From: Bog-366 sp963722555
GTDB taxonomy: Bacteria > Acidobacteriota > Terriglobia > UBA7540
Length of the DNA stretch: 64,000 bases
Assembly (NCBI GenBank): GCA_963722555.1
Contig: CAVRNQ010000005.1
Location: 62,001-126,000 of the forward strand
Direction of reading: 5' to 3'
This document shows, piece after piece, positions 51,814-60,602 of the stretch (the stretch's first letter is position 1; each line of letters starts with the position of its first letter). A model generated the notes under the pieces. That model ran no database searches and was not told the DNA's origin. It saw only the letters and a program-made list of their open reading frames with translations. The translations under genes were made by a program, and so were the position numbers.

Positions 51814-52570
51814 ACGCTGCCTGCTTCGCAGCTTCCGGCCGCGGCACTGGGGTGTCCGACCAGAGGGCGGGCCGGGCAACCCAAACTTCGCCGGCGCGGA
51901 AAACGAAACGGCAATAGTCTTCCAGGTCGCCGGCACGGAACGAAGTGACGTCAATCTCGCCGGCCAGCGTGGCGTTCTTGGCGGAATAACGCAGCGCATT
52001 GACCAGGGTCAGGACGTCGGCGTTGACATCGCGCAGGGTGAGTTCGACGCGCTCGATGGAATTCGCGATTTCATACTCACCCTGGGAGTACTGGCCGGCA
52101 GATCCTTCCAGAACCCGGCGAAGGTTTTCGGCAGCGGCCGGGCTGCCTTCGAAACTGACTGAACCGTTCAGCTTCTGGAAAGGCTCAAAGACCACGGCCA
52201 CGGGTTGGTTGCGGAACTGCTGCCACTCCACGTGGGTGTAGTCGGGGCGAGCCCAATGCACGGTCAGGAAGCCGCCTTTCCACACTCTGAGGCGGATGTA
52301 CTGGCCAGTCGGCTCGTCCTGATAGTAGAAGGCCCCGCCAGGAATGCGCGTACGTTCATCATCAGAAATGGTGCGCAGGAAGTCCAGGAGCTCGCCGGCA
52401 ATCTCGCGCAGTGCCGGGGTATTGTCAGGTTGCACGTGGCGGACGTCCAGGGTGGGTGGGTCCGGCGAGTATTCGAGCCAACTTGCCTGAACCTGCTCCA
52501 ACTGTTTCTGGGTTTCCTGCCCGAGAGGGCCCAAAGTAATCGAACCGGTACATCCCAAATGGGTGCGCAT
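51812..52570 (-). CDS. conserved-looking protein of unknown function
   Basis: 252 residues, soluble, no signal peptide. ATG 52570 preceded by GGGAGGGAG. It contains an extended beta-rich segment (GAFYYQDEPTGQYIRLRVWK, then GGFLTVHWARPDYTHVEWQQ) and a helix-strand half with IERVELTLRDVNADVLTLVN. Not recognised. Its 3' end runs into the palindromic tandem repeat. It is divergent from the SdpR/SdpI pair. Confidence 0.7.
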   Translation of the reverse strand: MRTHLGCTGSITLGPLGQETQKQLEQVQASWLEYSPDPPTLDVRHVQPDNTPALREIAGELLDFLRTISDDERTRIPGGAFYYQDEPTGQYIRLRVWKGGFLTVHWARPDYTHVEWQQFRNQPVAVVFEPFQKLNGSVSFEGSPAAAENLRRVLEGSAGQYSQGEYEIANSIERVELTLRDVNADVLTLVNALRYSAKNATLAGEIDVTSFRAGDLEDYCRFVFRAGEVWVARPALWSDTPVPRPEAAKQAA

Positions 52571-52689
52571 TTTCTCCCTCCCCTTGCTGTCGGACTGATT
52601 ATATGTCCGTTATATCACCCCCAACATGACAGATTTTGCATTTCTAGGGCCGAAGGGTGCCTGTCAAACGCGCCCGGAAGATTGGACCT

Positions 52690-52718
52690 TGACACGTAGA
52701 TTGTCGTGGACGATAATT
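52690..52718 (+). promoter_or_regulatory. sigma-70-like promoter of the SdpR/SdpI operon
   Basis: TTGACA at 52690-52695, 17-bp spacer, GATAAT at 52713-52718. Strong match to consensus, placed about 40 bp before the SdpR-like start codon. Confidence 0.8.
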
Positions 52719-52736
52719 AGGCCGATATCTAATTAT
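52715..52736. promoter_or_regulatory. operator palindrome for the ArsR/SdpR-like repressor
   Basis: Perfect inverted repeat TAATTAG-N8-CTAATTA. It overlaps the -10 box and the transcription start, which fits autorepression by the encoded repressor. Confidence 0.7.
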
Positions 52737-52759
52737 AAATTCGTCTAAGGGTTGTGCTC

Positions 52760-53044
52760 ATGAACGCCATCTTCAAAGCCTTGGCCGACCCCACCCGCCG
52801 ACAGATTCTTCACCTGCTGGGAGACCGCGAAATGACCGCCGGGGAGTTGGCTGAGCATTTTGAAATGACCAAACCGTCGATGTCCCACCACTTTTCCGTA
52901 CTGAAGGATGCCGATCTAATCCGCTCCCGCCGGGAGGGGCAACTCATCTGGTACTCAATCAATACCACGGTCGTTCAAGACGTCTTGGCCTGGGCCATGG
53001 ACCTGTTGGCCCACCCGGAGAATAACGAAAGGACAAAACCATGA
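52760..53044 (+). CDS. sdpR: ArsR-family autorepressor, SdpR-like
   Basis: 94 residues from ATG 52760 (AAGGG upstream); a GTG two codons earlier is possible. Winged helix: MNAIFKALADPTRRQILHLL, MTAGELAEHFEMTKPSMSHH, and the beta-hairpin wing SRREGQLIWYSIN. The Cys metal-site motif of ArsR proper is absent, as in SdpR. The stop overlaps the next start (ATGA), so the SdpI-like gene is translationally coupled. In Bacillus, SdpI sequesters SdpR at the membrane when toxin is present; the same arrangement here suggests sensing of an external peptide or membrane stress. The toxin gene sdpC is not nearby. Confidence 0.88.
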   Translation: MNAIFKALADPTRRQILHLLGDREMTAGELAEHFEMTKPSMSHHFSVLKDADLIRSRREGQLIWYSINTTVVQDVLAWAMDLLAHPENNERTKP

Positions 53045-53691
53045 CCCGGAAGTACTTCCTTATCGGTTTCGCCTTGCTTATTACCTGCCTGCTGGCCACG
53101 GCCATTCTGTATCCGCACTTGCCGACCCGTGTCCCCGCGCACTGGAACGCGCACGGCGAAGTGGATGACTACGCGGCCAAGTGGACCCTCTTCGTCATGA
53201 ACCCTGGCATCATGCTCGGGATGCTCGGCATATTCGCCGTCCTCCCCTGGCTCTCGCCCCGGCACTTCGAAGTAGACACGTTCCGCTCGACTTACCTCTA
53301 CATCATGCTGGTGATCCTTGCTTGCATGACGTACTTTCACGGCTTGGTCCTTTGGGCGGCGGTTTCGGGCCAAGTGGGAATTGCCAAGGCTATCATGGGG
53401 GGCGTTTGCCTGCTCTTCGCGTTGCTCGGAAACGTGATGGGGAAGGTCCGCCGCAATTTCTACGTCGGCATCAGGACTCCTTGGACCATTGCCGACGAAC
53501 GCGTCTGGAATGCCACTCACCGCCTGGGTGCGAAAACATTCGTCCTGGGAGGACTTGTGGCGCTGCTCTTGTCATTTGCGGGAGCGGGATTTTGGGTTCC
53601 TTTCGCAGCTCTGATGGCCGCCGCCTTCGTGCCCGTGGTTTATTCGCTCATTTACTACAAACAACTCGAACGCCGTGGGGAGCTGACATAG
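53041..53691 (+). CDS. sdpI: SdpI/DUF1648 family membrane protein
   Basis: 216 residues with about six membrane helices. It begins with the DUF1648 signature (LYPHLPTRVPAHWNAHGEVD) and ends with an SdpI-type domain (GKVRRNFYVGIRTPWTIADERVWNATHRLG). The motif R-N-x-x-x-G-I-R-T-P-W-x-x is the hallmark of SdpI immunity proteins. It overlaps sdpR by 4 bp. The role is probably immunity or signal transduction to the repressor; in Acidobacteriota it more often looks like a stress-sensing pair than true toxin immunity. Confidence 0.93.
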   Translation: MTRKYFLIGFALLITCLLATAILYPHLPTRVPAHWNAHGEVDDYAAKWTLFVMNPGIMLGMLGIFAVLPWLSPRHFEVDTFRSTYLYIMLVILACMTYFHGLVLWAAVSGQVGIAKAIMGGVCLLFALLGNVMGKVRRNFYVGIRTPWTIADERVWNATHRLGAKTFVLGGLVALLLSFAGAGFWVPFAALMAAAFVPVVYSLIYYKQLERRGELT

Positions 53692-53765
53692 TTCTTACCC
53701 GCAGGGTGGAATACGTGCTCCTGCCGCACTGGCGGCAATTTTGTATCGCCCCCCATGCACCATAA

Positions 53766-53807
53766 GGCGGGTGGCGCATACATGCCGCTGTTTGGCATGT
53801 GTGCGAT
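53766..53807 (+). repeat. REP-like palindrome, copy 4
   Basis: GGCGGGTGGCGCATACATGC, then CGCTGTTTGGCATGTGTGCGA. The arms CATACATGCC and GGCATGTGTG pair around GCTGTTT. Located in the gap between the SdpI-like gene and the convergent amidohydrolase gene. Confidence 0.75.
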
Positions 53808-53947
53808 TAGTGAACCACCAGCCGTAGCTGGTAGCTGCGGTTTGTTTTTGATCTCGTGGGTACGTAACGTCTTGGCCTTGAGAAGACCCACCGCACAAAA
53901 TCCGTGCGGTGGCTGCCCGCTTTCGACCTTCAACATTCGGCTGCACT

Positions 53948-55243
53948 TCACCTCAAATCATTCCTCACCACCTGTCCACCTTTCATCACGAACTTCACGT
54001 GTTCAAGTTCCGTGACATCGCTCGAAGGATTGCCCGAGACCGCGACGAGGTCTGCGAACTTACCCGGCTCAACGGAGCCGATGCGGTCCTGCCATCCCAT
54101 CAACTGCGCGGCCACGGAAGTTGCCGCCCGCATGGCCTGCGCGGGGCTCATTCCAAAGCGAACCATGTAGGCGAATTCCTTCGCCTGCGTTCCGTGCGGA
54201 AAAGGTCCCACGTCGGTACCGAAGGCGATGGTGACGCCGGCGGCCACCGCCCGCCGGAAGCTCGCCTCATGCAGGCGCGCCCGGCTGGTCTTCCCTCCGG
54301 TCGCCTTCAGGTCGTCCGAGGGATCGAACTCGTACACGTAGAGCGTGGGGACGTAGGTGATATGTTTCTCGACGAGCTTATGGATGGCCGCATCGTCCAG
54401 GTCCAGCCCGTGCTCGATCGAGTCCACCCCCGCGTCGAGGCAATTGTGCAACCCCACGCCACCGTAGGCGTGGCAGGCCACTTTCCTGCCCTCGCGATGC
54501 GCCTCGTCCACAATGGCTTCGATCTCTTCCAGCGTGAAGGTGGGGATGTTAACCAGCTTGCCCTCGGCCGTAAGGTGAAAATGGTGCGTCGAGTAGATCT
54601 TGATGACGTCGGCGCCGTAACTGATCTGCTCGCGCACGGCCTGGCGAGCCGCCCAGGGCGAGTCCGCTCTCTGGACGCCGGAAGGCACGGTAACCTCCGG
54701 CGAATAACCTTCCAGCGGATAACCGCCCGTGGTGGAAAGCGCGCGCGTCGCAACCTGCAAGCGCGGCCCGGGAATCAACCCGCGGTTGATGGCGTTGCGC
54801 ACGTCCACGTCGCTGTACATCGCGCCTTCGGTCTCGAGGTCGCGCATCGCGGTGAAGCCAGCCTCCAGGTCTTTGCGCGCATTCACCACGGCCTCGATCG
54901 TACGGTATTGCCAGGACTCTTTCAGGAGCTGATCGTCGTAGCGATTACCCGCTTCCCCCGTGAGGAACAGGTGCGTGTGCGCGTCGATCAATCCGGGCAG
55001 CAAGGTGGCCTCGCGGAGATTGATTTCTTCCGCGCCGGCGGGAATCTTCACGTGTTCGGCCGTCCCCACGGCGGCGATGCGTTCACCGTGCACGACCACG
55101 ACCGCATCGCTAAGGAAAACGGCCTGCTGAGAGTCAAAGAGATGCCCGGCGCGAATGACCACCCAACGGTCAGACTGGGCCTGAAGTGATAGCGCCAGCG
55201 CCATCCCAACCAGTACGGCGCATACCGCGTGTTTCCATCTCAT
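53948..55243 (-). CDS. secreted amidohydrolase (imidazolonepropionase/prolidase-like)
   Basis: 431 residues from ATG 55243, which follows GGGAGGATG and starts a signal peptide (MRWKHAVCAVLVGMALALSL). Metal ligands typical of this amidohydrolase group: HTHLF near the start of the barrel, Lys in DVIKIYSTHH, His in VACHAYG, SIEHGLD, and Asp in IAFGTDVG. The usual end motif GKFADLVAVSGNP is present. Such enzymes are zinc-dependent and cleave dipeptides or cyclic amides; substrate unknown. Its ATG overlaps the stop of the CPBP-protease gene (ATGA), so both are coupled. Confidence 0.92.
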   Translation of the reverse strand: MRWKHAVCAVLVGMALALSLQAQSDRWVVIRAGHLFDSQQAVFLSDAVVVVHGERIAAVGTAEHVKIPAGAEEINLREATLLPGLIDAHTHLFLTGEAGNRYDDQLLKESWQYRTIEAVVNARKDLEAGFTAMRDLETEGAMYSDVDVRNAINRGLIPGPRLQVATRALSTTGGYPLEGYSPEVTVPSGVQRADSPWAARQAVREQISYGADVIKIYSTHHFHLTAEGKLVNIPTFTLEEIEAIVDEAHREGRKVACHAYGGVGLHNCLDAGVDSIEHGLDLDDAAIHKLVEKHITYVPTLYVYEFDPSDDLKATGGKTSRARLHEASFRRAVAAGVTIAFGTDVGPFPHGTQAKEFAYMVRFGMSPAQAMRAATSVAAQLMGWQDRIGSVEPGKFADLVAVSGNPSSDVTELEHVKFVMKGGQVVRNDLR

Positions 55244-55947
55244 TCCAGCATCCTCCCTTCCACCGAGACGTCTTTCCGAAGCAACCAACGGCCCAGCCAG
55301 ACGAGGGCGACGGCGTCAATCAGCCCATGTGCGAGCATGGAGGGGTAGAGGCTCCCGAACCGCACCACGGGGTAGGCGAGCAGTGCTCCCAACAGTCCGG
55401 CGCGGATCATGCCACTCCACCCCTGGTAGGAATGCGCGAGGCCAAAGGCCACCGAGCACACCACCCAGGCCCACCCGAGCGAGTGGAACCAACGATTCAG
55501 TTGCGTCAGCAGAAAACCCCGGAAAAGAAATTCCTCGCAGAACGCCGCCGTGGGCGCAACGATCGCGACCGCCCAGACCTTCTCCCGAGTTGTTTCCGGA
55601 ATCAGCAGGTTGACCAGTTCAGATTCCTGCGGCAGCCACCCGCGGCGCTCGCACAGGAGGACCAACCCCAACGCCAGGAGCGAGACCAGCGCGATACCGG
55701 TGGCCCAGCACAGGGCGTCAACGAGAGGCACTGCCCGGAAGCCTACGCGAAAAACTTCCCGTGCTACCAGGAACACCACTCCCAATCCCAGAACGGTCAG
55801 CACCCATTGGGAAGAAACCGCAGAGACATAGAGCGACAGGCGGGGCAGTTCCCGGATTTGGCTGTTCCGGGTCGTGGAGTAAGAGAGCGCCGGCACGCCC
55901 ACCACAAGCATGGCTGTGAACAGAGCTGCGATGAGTGTGGTGAACAT
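55240..55947 (-). CDS. CPBP-family intramembrane metalloprotease
   Basis: 235 residues with seven or eight membrane helices. The glutamate motif EEFLFRG (in AFCEEFLFRGFLLTQL) and a His motif (AFGLAHSYQG, then SMLAHGLIDA) identify the CPBP/Abi family. These proteases process peptides or prenylated proteins, often as bacteriocin immunity. Stop overlaps the next start. It follows the PEGA-protein genes on the same strand by 36 bp, so a four-gene transcript is possible. Confidence 0.9.
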   Translation of the reverse strand: MFTTLIAALFTAMLVVGVPALSYSTTRNSQIRELPRLSLYVSAVSSQWVLTVLGLGVVFLVAREVFRVGFRAVPLVDALCWATGIALVSLLALGLVLLCERRGWLPQESELVNLLIPETTREKVWAVAIVAPTAAFCEEFLFRGFLLTQLNRWFHSLGWAWVVCSVAFGLAHSYQGWSGMIRAGLLGALLAYPVVRFGSLYPSMLAHGLIDAVALVWLGRWLLRKDVSVEGRMLE

Positions 55948-55983
55948 CCCCGAGCCCCTCCAGCCGTTCGCGGCGCGCGGCCA

Positions 55984-56931
55984 CTAGGGCAGTTTCTCTA
56001 AGCTGACCTTTATCGTGCGAATGCCCGTGCCGGGCGCGAGAGCCAAGCTTTCCGCATGTCCCTTGTAACCAAAGAGCCGGTATTCCAATAGATGGTTTCC
56101 GGGCGGGATCTTCAGGATGGAGGGTGTATTCCCATGAAACTCGTCGTCAATCAGGATGTCGGCCCCCAGCGGATCAGAAAAGCACTCCACGGTGATGTAC
56201 TCCACGGGTGGTGGGGCCGCGACCGGAGGAGCAGGGGCCACTGGGGCAGGCGGCTTCATGGACTGCGTCGGAGGTTGCGGGGCCGCGGCGGGCGATACGA
56301 CAGCGGCTGCCGGGGCCCCCACACGATGAATTACCGCAGGCTTCTTCGCGCTGGATTGCTTGGCGGCAGCCCGGGGGGGCGCCACCGCTTCAGTTACATG
56401 CTGCGGAGTAGGCTCGGGCGGCACGGCTGGGGCAACGGCAACCGGGGGAGTGGGCTCCGCCGGCGTGGCCGGTGCTCCCGCCACTTCCAGCGTGACGTCC
56501 TCATCCAAATAGGCGGTGAACTCGCTTCCCTTCGAGGCCCCCAGATCCCCGCCCAAGTGGCTCTCGACCTTGACCTCGTCCTTTCCAACGTTCTTGGTTT
56601 TCACCGAACTGCAGCGCAGCTTCACGGCCTTGAGGTTGGGAAGCCGCAGACCCTCGATATCAAAACGCAGGGCCTTGCCGGGTTTGGCGATTTGGACGGC
56701 ACCCCAAACCACCGATCCTTCCGGAATCACGACCGCGCCGTGCTGCGTAACGGCTCGCGACACCTCCAGGTCCACTCGGGCCCCTTCCGCCGCCTGGCCG
56801 CTCAGGAGGTCCGCCGTCAGCCGCACGTGAACCGGGGTGCCATCCGCCACACGCATCGTCTCCGCTTGCAAGAAACCGCCCGGGAACGCCAAGATGAGTG
56901 CCCATACCACCAGCGCGTGCCTGACTTTCAT
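55984..56931 (-). CDS. exported PEGA-domain protein
   Basis: 315 residues from ATG 56931; a TG-type start further upstream is less likely because this Met begins the signal peptide (MKVRHALVVWALILAFPGGF). An N-terminal beta domain (MRVADGTPVHVRLTADLLSG, GSVVWGAVQIAKPGKALRFD) is followed by a long Pro/Ala linker (about 160-240). The C-terminal PEGA domain is ECFSDPLGADILIDDEFHGN, then TPSILKIPPGNHLLEYRLFG. PEGA modules often anchor to surface layers or peptidoglycan. It is a paralogue of the next upstream gene in domain order. Confidence 0.85.
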   Translation of the reverse strand: MKVRHALVVWALILAFPGGFLQAETMRVADGTPVHVRLTADLLSGQAAEGARVDLEVSRAVTQHGAVVIPEGSVVWGAVQIAKPGKALRFDIEGLRLPNLKAVKLRCSSVKTKNVGKDEVKVESHLGGDLGASKGSEFTAYLDEDVTLEVAGAPATPAEPTPPVAVAPAVPPEPTPQHVTEAVAPPRAAAKQSSAKKPAVIHRVGAPAAAVVSPAAAPQPPTQSMKPPAPVAPAPPVAAPPPVEYITVECFSDPLGADILIDDEFHGNTPSILKIPPGNHLLEYRLFGYKGHAESLALAPGTGIRTIKVSLEKLP

Positions 56932-57003
56932 GGCCAACCCTCCACAATATAAATAGGACTGACGCACCCGGCCCCGGCGGCCCCGCGGCGCCCAAAACGG
57001 CTA

Positions 57004-57855
57004 TCATTCCTTCACGAGCGTCGCCCGCACCGCAGGATGCGATTCGGGATCAACCACCATGGTTCGCGTCCAAGAACGGTATCCTGTCAGGCGAATCTCC
57101 AGGTTGTGACGCCCGGGAGTCATGCGCAGGGTCGACGGCGTGTTCCCCACAAAGGTGCCGTCGATGAGGATGTCTGCTCCCTTGGGCTCGCTGTTGAACT
57201 CTACGGACGCCGGCTCCATCCCCACGTTTACCGCCGCCGTTGGCGCGGCCGGTGCCGCCACCGCCGCGGGAGCACCCGCCGAGGTTGCCGCCGGCGGCAC
57301 CGCAACGGCATCGGCAGCATTGATGGCGAAGGACCCGTCCGTGTAGACCGTATATTCCTTACCTTTCTCGGCTCCGATCAGACGCGTGGGGTAACCCGGG
57401 ATCGGTGATCGTTCTGCAACTTCAGCTCCCTTGGCGTTCTCCTTCCTGGACTTGCTCCCCTGAAGGCGCAGGGGAATTTCCTGATTGTCAACGGCACGAA
57501 CCGTCGTGAATTGAAAGACCACCTCTGCATCTTTGGCTTTGGGTTTGCCCGTGCCCTTCACATCGAGGATTTTGCCTTGCGCCACAGATCCTTTCGCGAT
57601 CACCACATGCCCGCTTACGAGAATCTCTTCGGTTACCTCAAACTCGATCCGGTCACCCTTTCGAATATTCTCCGTCGTGAGAATGTTGCGGAGCTTCACC
57701 CGCACGAGCTGGCCGTCGCGCACATGCACCTGTGCCGCGAACCCCGGAATACCGAAGAACAGAATAAGAACCAGCGCCGCCGAGCGGCCGAGTACTGCGG
57801 GTAAACGACCCAGACCCTGAATTCGGGCCGCCTCCATATATGAATACCTGTGCAT
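57004..57855 (-). CDS. exported PEGA-domain protein, paralogue of neighbour
   Basis: 283 residues. Signal segment about 22-42 (RSAALVLILFFGIPGFAAQV). The N-terminal domain (VHVRDGQLVRVKLRNILTTE, VTEEILVSGHVVIAKGSVAQ) has the same layout as in the next gene. An Ala/Pro linker follows. The PEGA domain is EFNSEPKGADILIDGTFVGN with TPSTLRMTPGRHNLEIRLTG. Gene order and shared architecture point to tandem duplication. A later Met (57837) could be the start. Confidence 0.85.
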   Translation of the reverse strand: MHRYSYMEAARIQGLGRLPAVLGRSAALVLILFFGIPGFAAQVHVRDGQLVRVKLRNILTTENIRKGDRIEFEVTEEILVSGHVVIAKGSVAQGKILDVKGTGKPKAKDAEVVFQFTTVRAVDNQEIPLRLQGSKSRKENAKGAEVAERSPIPGYPTRLIGAEKGKEYTVYTDGSFAINAADAVAVPPAATSAGAPAAVAAPAAPTAAVNVGMEPASVEFNSEPKGADILIDGTFVGNTPSTLRMTPGRHNLEIRLTGYRSWTRTMVVDPESHPAVRATLVKE

Positions 57856-58172
57856 TCGAACCTCCTACCTGGACTCAGACATCCCTGAGGAGCTGGACCC
57901 ATTGCCTTCCTGGCGAAAGTTCCTGACGTACAACGGATGGGCCTAGTGTCTCACCAGGGTGCGACCGTCGTCAAGAACGCCGCCCGGGCGCTCTGCGCTG
58001 CGGAGGAGAGGGCTGTGATTTTGATTGCTATCCCTCTCCCTTGGGGAGAGGGTGGGCCGCGACCGGCGCTTTCACCAGCCGGCGCGGGCGGGGGGCCCCG
58101 AGCGCCGGGGGTGAGGGGTTTCTTCGTGGGCGATACACACACGGCCCCAGAGGTACGTGGTCCGTGGCAATC
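57856..58172. other. intergenic with dispersed GC-rich repeat
   Basis: About 58030-58125 holds a common palindromic repeat: CCCTCTCCCTTGGGGAGAGG, then a GC-rich core and GGGGGTGAGGGG. No gene seen. Promoters for the PEGA genes should lie at its left edge. Confidence 0.45.
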
Positions 58173-58778
58173 TCAACGCAGGAGGTAGGCGCCCAAGACG
58201 GTGCGACAACGGTCCCGGCAAGGCTCGATGGGGGCGTCCGCCGGGCCCATCAGCCATTGCAGGCAATATCCGTCCACCAGGGCGCGGATCGTCGCCGCGG
58301 CGTCCCCAGGGTTAACCCGCCGGAACTGCTGTTCTCGCAGGCCCAGTTCCACAATCGCCGCATCGCGACAGTGGCAAGTTTCGAAGAAGGCAGCAAAAAG
58401 GGATTTGAATCGCTGCCGGCGGGAGCCCCAGCCGACAAAATCAAACAAAACCAAGTAGAGCTTGCGGTTCACCTCCGCGCTGTGAAACAGGACTTCCAAT
58501 TCTGCGACCAGCTTGCCGCGCGCAGAACTTTGCGCCTCGACGACCTCATCGAGAGTCCGCTGTAATTGCCGCAGAAGCCACTCCAGAACCGCATACAGCA
58601 AGTCCTCTTTGGTGGGGAAATAGTAGAGCGCCCCCCCTTTGCTGGACTTGGCGCGGGCCACAACGGAGTCGAGGGTTGTGCCCTGAATCCCTTTCTCCAG
58701 GATCTCTGCGTATCCCGCCTTCACCAGTACATCTCGGCGGCGGTCAGCGAGCTCGGGGTTGGCACGACGGGGGCTCAT
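58173..58778 (-). CDS. TetR/AcrR-family transcriptional regulator
   Basis: 201 residues from ATG 58778, chosen because AAGGAG precedes it by 7 nt; a TTG six codons earlier is possible. TetR HTH: VLVKAGYAEILEKGIQGTTL, then DSVVARAKSSKGGALYYFPT and KEDLLYAVLEWL. The C-terminal ligand-binding helices include QQFRRVNPGDAAATIRALVD, like BetI/YcdC-type regulators. No drug or metabolite transporter is adjacent; target unknown. Confidence 0.9.
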   Translation of the reverse strand: MSPRRANPELADRRRDVLVKAGYAEILEKGIQGTTLDSVVARAKSSKGGALYYFPTKEDLLYAVLEWLLRQLQRTLDEVVEAQSSARGKLVAELEVLFHSAEVNRKLYLVLFDFVGWGSRRQRFKSLFAAFFETCHCRDAAIVELGLREQQFRRVNPGDAAATIRALVDGYCLQWLMGPADAPIEPCRDRCRTVLGAYLLR

Positions 58779-58888
58779 TTTCCACTCCTTATTCAAAAAG
58801 CGTCTGGTCGGATTATTTATAAAAGGGCATATTTGTCAAGGAATTTCGCCCGTTTGGCGGAACAGACTTCGGAAAAACTCGTAGGCGC

Positions 58889-58977
58889 TGTCATTCTGAG
58901 GAGCCGCAGGCGACGAAGAATCTCGCATTGCCATGAAAATACACAGGGCGAGATCCTTCGCTCCGCTCAGGATGACA
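58889..58977. repeat. 89-bp inverted-repeat element
   Basis: Begins TGTCATTCTGAGGAGC and ends GCTCAGGATGACA. The arms (with GCGACGAAGAATCTCGC inside the left arm and GCGAGATCCTTCGC inside the right) are near reverse complements. A frequent intergenic repeat type in environmental genomes. Confidence 0.75.
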
Positions 58978-59201
58978 GTGAAGGACTCAAGATGACAGCA
59001 TGGAAGCGCTTTTCCGCACCCTGTTTAACCCCCGGAAGCTTCAGGGCCTAAAGGCCCGGCGTGAAGAATCGGCGATTGTCGGACCTGAAGGTCCGACCCC
59101 CTTCCTGGAATTCACTCCACCATATTAGGATGCTCACGCCACGCACGGATGTATTGATGCTCCTCGACCGCAGTGTTAACATAGCATGAAATGGGCACGA
59201 A

Positions 59202-60278
59202 ATGGCTTCTGTAATACAGGGTGGGAATCTTCTCGGACTCAGCCTCAAGGAACTGGAGGATCTCGCGGTCAGTCATGGCCAACCTCGCTATCGGGGGCGC
59301 CAGCTCTACCACGGGATCTACGCTCGGCGGGTTCGGGACCTTGCCGGGTTCACGGACCTCAGCCGCGAATTCGGCGCTGCCCTCTCCTCTCGTCATCAGA
59401 TCACCTATCCGGAAATTGCGCGCGAGTTCAGTTCACGCGACGGTGCGGTTCGCTACCTCTTCCGCCTTGACGATGGCAATTCCTTGGAGACCGTTTACAT
59501 CCCGGAGGCGGACCGCGCTACTCTCTGCTTATCGAGCCAAGTGGGCTGCGCCCTGGATTGCCGGTTTTGTTTCACCGCGCTCGTGGGCGCCCGGCGGAAC
59601 CTTACCGCGGGCGAAATGGTGGGCCAGGTGCTGGCCGTAACGGCGGCGCAAAATCTTCCGCGCACCGGCCGGCTCAACCTGGTATTCATGGGAATGGGTG
59701 AGCCCTTGCTGAACCTGCCGCAAGTTCTCGCCGCCGTGAAGATCCTCGCTGATGCCAAGGGTGTGGGTGTGGCGCTGCGGCGCATCACGATTTCGACCGT
59801 CGGCATCATCCCCCGCATCCAGGATTTGGCGAGCGAGCCGATCCGCCCCAAGCTGGCGCTCTCGCTCAACGCCTCCGGCGAAGAGCAGCGCAGCGCGCTG
59901 ATGCCCATCAACCGGAAATACCCGCTGACGGAACTGCTGCGTGTGTGCCGCGCCTATCCCTTGCGTCCCTGGGAGCACCTGACTTTCGAATATGTCCTGC
60001 TGGATGGGTGCAATGACTCTGACGCCGACGCGCGCCGCGTGGCGAGCCTGCTGCGGGGCCTGCGCGCCAAGGTCAACCTGATTCCATACAACTCCGGCCC
60101 CGAGCTTCCCTACCGCTCTCCGTCCCTCGAGCGCGTCCTGGCGTTCCAGCAAATCCTCACGGACCGTCGCATCCCGACCTTCATCCGCATTTCCCGAGGC
60201 CAGGACATTCAGGCCGCTTGCGGCCAGCTCAGCCTGGCCGGCTTGCGCCAGGACCATCTTCCCGCCTCCCCGGCGTAG
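59202..60278 (+). CDS. rlmN: 23S rRNA (adenine(2503)-C(2))-methyltransferase RlmN
   Basis: 358 residues, full length. Radical-SAM cluster Cys116-x3-Cys120-x2-Cys123 (CALDCRFC). VFMGMGEPLLNLPQVLAAVK, ISTVGIIPRI and LALSLNASGEEQRSALMPIN follow as in the family. The mechanistic C-terminal Cys is Cys340 in RGQDIQAACGQ. It methylates A2503 of 23S rRNA and A37 of some tRNAs. Ribosome site weak. Stands alone, transcribed toward lepB/purF. Confidence 0.96.
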   Translation: MASVIQGGNLLGLSLKELEDLAVSHGQPRYRGRQLYHGIYARRVRDLAGFTDLSREFGAALSSRHQITYPEIAREFSSRDGAVRYLFRLDDGNSLETVYIPEADRATLCLSSQVGCALDCRFCFTALVGARRNLTAGEMVGQVLAVTAAQNLPRTGRLNLVFMGMGEPLLNLPQVLAAVKILADAKGVGVALRRITISTVGIIPRIQDLASEPIRPKLALSLNASGEEQRSALMPINRKYPLTELLRVCRAYPLRPWEHLTFEYVLLDGCNDSDADARRVASLLRGLRAKVNLIPYNSGPELPYRSPSLERVLAFQQILTDRRIPTFIRISRGQDIQAACGQLSLAGLRQDHLPASPA

Positions 60279-60379
60279 CTGGGCGGATTCTTGCATACGC
60301 ACGCGTGTCTGGCCGATTCGGGCGAGATTTCCCGGAAAGGGGCATAGCGCGACCGTTGGCCGCAACCAAAACGAAGTTC

Positions 60380-60478
60380 TCCGTGACCTCTGTGCCTCTC
60401 CAGCCTTAACACAGAGGGCACGGAGCATCTCCGCGACCTCTGTGTTAAGCCTCTGCGGTCACGGAGGACACGGAGATG
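60380..60478. repeat. inverted-repeat element between rlmN and lepB
   Basis: TCTCCGTGACCTCTGTGCCT at the left and GGTCACGGAGGACACGGAGA at the right are inverted. The inner bases (CACAGAGGGCACGGAGCATC, CTCCGCGACCTCTGTGTTAA) add further pairing. Dispersed intergenic repeat type. Confidence 0.65.
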
Positions 60479-60602
60479 CTGGTGACAGGAGGAGAAGTCG
60501 TCGCGCGCGGCGAAGAAACTCAGCCTTAGCAGTACAGAGGAAAGGGAGCTTGGCTCCGCGGCCACAAATCCGCGATACCTGACTCGACTGGGTGAAAAAG
60601 TA

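Noticed and set aside
53909..55189. 426-codon plus-strand frame
   Set aside because: Shadow of the amidohydrolase gene; high-GC codon pattern opens the opposite strand.
58885..58980. Possible small RNA or CRISPR-like repeat
   Set aside because: It is a single inverted-repeat element without regular spacers; no array exists.
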